NCBI GenBank assembly: GCA_002479035.1
Contig: DLLA01000169.1
Span: 1 to 7,422 of the forward strand
From: Bacteroidales bacterium UBA7574
GTDB lineage: Bacteria; Bacteroidota; Bacteroidia; Bacteroidales; Paludibacteraceae
Reading direction: 5' to 3'
Length of the DNA stretch: 7,422 nucleotides
Part shown: positions 6,407 through 7,422 of the stretch, piece by piece
How positions within the stretch are numbered: position 1 is the stretch's first letter
Layout: every line of letters begins with the position of its first letter
Program-made: the position numbers and the translations under genes
Notes under the pieces: model-generated
Told to the model about the DNA's origin: nothing
The model's input: the letters and a program-made list of their open reading frames with translations, nothing else
Database searches by the model: none

Positions 6407-7143
6407 CCCATGGCACCGGTAACGGGGATAACCTGACCGGAGACGTATGAGGATAGGTCGCTGGCGAGGAAGAGTGCCACAGAGGCTACTTCGTCCACCG
6501 TACCGCCTCGGCGCATGGGTATCATCTTCACCATCTCCTCACGGGCGGACTCGGGCAAGGCTTGGGTCATATCGGTGATAATATAGCCGGGGGCGATGGC
6601 ATTGGCACGGATATTGCGTGACCCGAGTTCCTTGGCGAGTGACTTGATGAATCCGATAATACCCGCTTTGCTGGCGGCATAGTTGGCTTGCCCTGCGTTG
6701 CCTGCAATGCCCACGATAGACGACATGGCGATAATACTCCCGCTGCGTTGGCGCATCATCTGCGTAGCCGCCGCGTGGCTGTAGTTGAAGACCGATTTGA
6801 GGTTTGTATTGAGGACGGCATCCCATTGTTGCTCGGTCATGCGCAATAAGAGTGTGTCGCGTGTAATGCCTGCGTTGCAGACTAATATATCCAACTTTCC
6901 GAAGTCAGAAACCACTTGATTGACAATGGTATGCGCCATATCAAAGTTGGACGCATCACCCGCATAGAAAGCACTATGTACACCAATGGCCTGCAACTCT
7001 GTGAGCAACGATTCTGCTGCCTCGTCGCGACGGAAGTCTGTGAAAGCAATATCACACCCCTGACGGGCAAACATCAACGCTATAGCGCGTCCTATTCCGC
7101 GTGAAGCCCCCGTGATAAGGGCAGATTTTCCTTGCAGCAACAT
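6403..7143 (-). CDS. fabG: 3-oxoacyl-ACP reductase FabG
   Basis: The product has 246 residues, the normal length for this cytoplasmic short-chain dehydrogenase, which reduces 3-oxoacyl-ACP to 3-hydroxyacyl-ACP with NADPH in fatty acid elongation. The cofactor loop TGASRGIG is at residues 11-18; an Arg pair after the second strand (FRRDEA, 37-42) could contact the NADPH 2'-phosphate. NAG is at 90-92. The catalytic set is Asn114 (NTNLKS), Ser142 (MSSIVG), Tyr155 and Lys159 (YAASK). The C-terminus PVTGAMG replaces the PVNGGMYM of E. coli FabG. It is convergent with the DUF4919-containing gene, and their stop codons share bases 6404-6405. It seems to be transcribed alone within the window, from the promoter at 7289-7320 with an AT-rich leader. 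A paralogous ketoreductase of a special lipid pathway cannot be excluded, since many short-chain reductases look alike, but GQANYAASKAGIIGF strongly favours FabG. Confidence 0.92.
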   Translation of the reverse strand: MLLQGKSALITGASRGIGRAIALMFARQGCDIAFTDFRRDEAAESLLTELQAIGVHSAFYAGDASNFDMAHTIVNQVVSDFGKLDILVCNAGITRDTLLLRMTEQQWDAVLNTNLKSVFNYSHAAATQMMRQRSGSIIAMSSIVGIAGNAGQANYAASKAGIIGFIKSLAKELGSRNIRANAIAPGYIITDMTQALPESAREEMVKMIPMRRGGTVDEVASVALFLASDLSSYVSGQVIPVTGAMG

Positions 7144-7149
7144 ATTATG

Positions 7150-7201
7150 TACGATTTACGAATTTACGATGTACAATTTCTGAATTATAATATACGATTT
7201 A
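7150..7201. repeat. AT-rich TACGA repeats in the fabG leader
   Basis: TACGATTTA occurs at 7150-7158 and 7193-7201, with variants TACGAATTTA (7157-7166) and TACGATGTA (7165-7173) between, giving three overlapping units stepping 7-8 bases plus one distant copy. The stretch lies directly before the fabG start codon (7143, minus strand), inside the predicted 5' leader. It may keep the ribosome-binding region unstructured, or it may be a decayed simple repeat. No function is claimed. Confidence 0.4.
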
Positions 7202-7288
7202 TTTGGGATATTGCTGGCATTGTACTACTTTGCCCGTTAAGCCCTCATTCCCTCCAAAAAAACGCAATCCCAAACACCGTTTAGCCTG

Positions 7289-7320
7289 CAAAGTTACGAA
7301 AAATATCTTACTTTCGCAAA
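7289..7320 (-). promoter_or_regulatory. Bacteroidota-type promoter for fabG
   Basis: Read on the minus strand, TTTG (7320-7317) is followed by 20 bases and then TAACTTTG (7296-7289). This matches the Bacteroidota primary sigma factor consensus, TTTG at about -33 and TAnnTTTG at about -7, with the accepted 19-21 base spacing. Transcription would start near 7280-7283 and give a leader of about 140 bases to the fabG ATG. No other TAnnTTTG match was found between it and the gene. The match is seen; activity is inferred. Confidence 0.72.
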
Positions 7321-7381
7321 CTCCGCATACTTCGTGCCACCAAAATAATCAGGACAACCGCATCAAAATTGCATATCATTC

Positions 7382-7419
7382 CGGGGACGCGGACGCCCTA
7401 CGGGGTCCCCGCAAGTCCG
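7382..7419. other. GC-rich palindromic element at the right edge
   Basis: CGGGGAC (7382-7388) pairs with GTCCCCG (7405-7411). Within its loop, CGGAC (7390-7394) pairs with GTCCG (7415-7419), a pseudoknot-like arrangement. A competing hairpin pairs 7391-7394 and 7396-7398 with 7402-7408, leaving G7395 bulged. The block is far richer in G+C than the neighbouring AT-rich spacer, and no gene is recognisable in it. It may be a dispersed intergenic repeat or the edge of an RNA structure that continues beyond the window. The rest of 7202-7288 and 7321-7381 shows nothing I can assign. Confidence 0.4.
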
Positions 7420-7422
7420 TGG

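Overview
The window reads as Bacteroidales (Bacteroidota) chromosome, most likely Prevotellaceae or a relative. The support is: a DUF1015 protein and a membrane-anchored OmpH/Skp-like protein of the Bacteroidota type; a DUF4919 domain and a 'DLGLPSG' surface-protein domain, both strongly associated with this phylum; start codons preceded by A/T-rich sequence rather than Shine-Dalgarno sites; and a near-ideal Bacteroidota promoter (TTTG, 20 bases, TAACTTTG) on the minus strand at 7289-7320. Genus-level placement is inference only.

Layout. (1) 3-1088, plus: 3' part of a DUF1015-family gene whose start lies left of the window. (2) 1089-1294: non-coding, unusually structured, with two stem-loops and a tandem 12-base direct repeat spaced 22 bases. 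(3) 1295-6406, plus: four closely spaced genes that look like one transcription unit. They encode an OmpH-like periplasmic coiled-coil protein, a membrane sugar transferase of unusual architecture, a Wzi-like outer-membrane capsule barrel, and a secreted two-domain protein (DLGLPSG domain plus DUF4919). (4) 6403-7143, minus: fabG, which meets gene 5 tail to tail with overlapping stop codons. (5) 7144-7422: non-coding fabG leader and promoter, then a GC-rich palindromic element cut by the window edge.

How it may work together. The sugar transferase and the Wzi-like barrel suggest a surface polysaccharide pathway: one protein would start or extend a glycan on a lipid carrier at the inner membrane, and the other would bind or organise it at the outer membrane. 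The OmpH-like protein could serve as a periplasmic chaperone for the barrel. The role of the last gene is unknown. The operon is inferred from spacing (21, 9 and 24 bases) and common strand; no internal promoter consensus was found.

The most interesting items are the sugar transferase, which keeps the catalytic Asp-Glu and arginine motifs but lacks the usual hydrophobic re-entrant segment before them and carries a degenerate methyltransferase-like middle domain; the DLGLPSG-DUF4919 fusion at the end of the operon; and the structured leader at 1089-1294.
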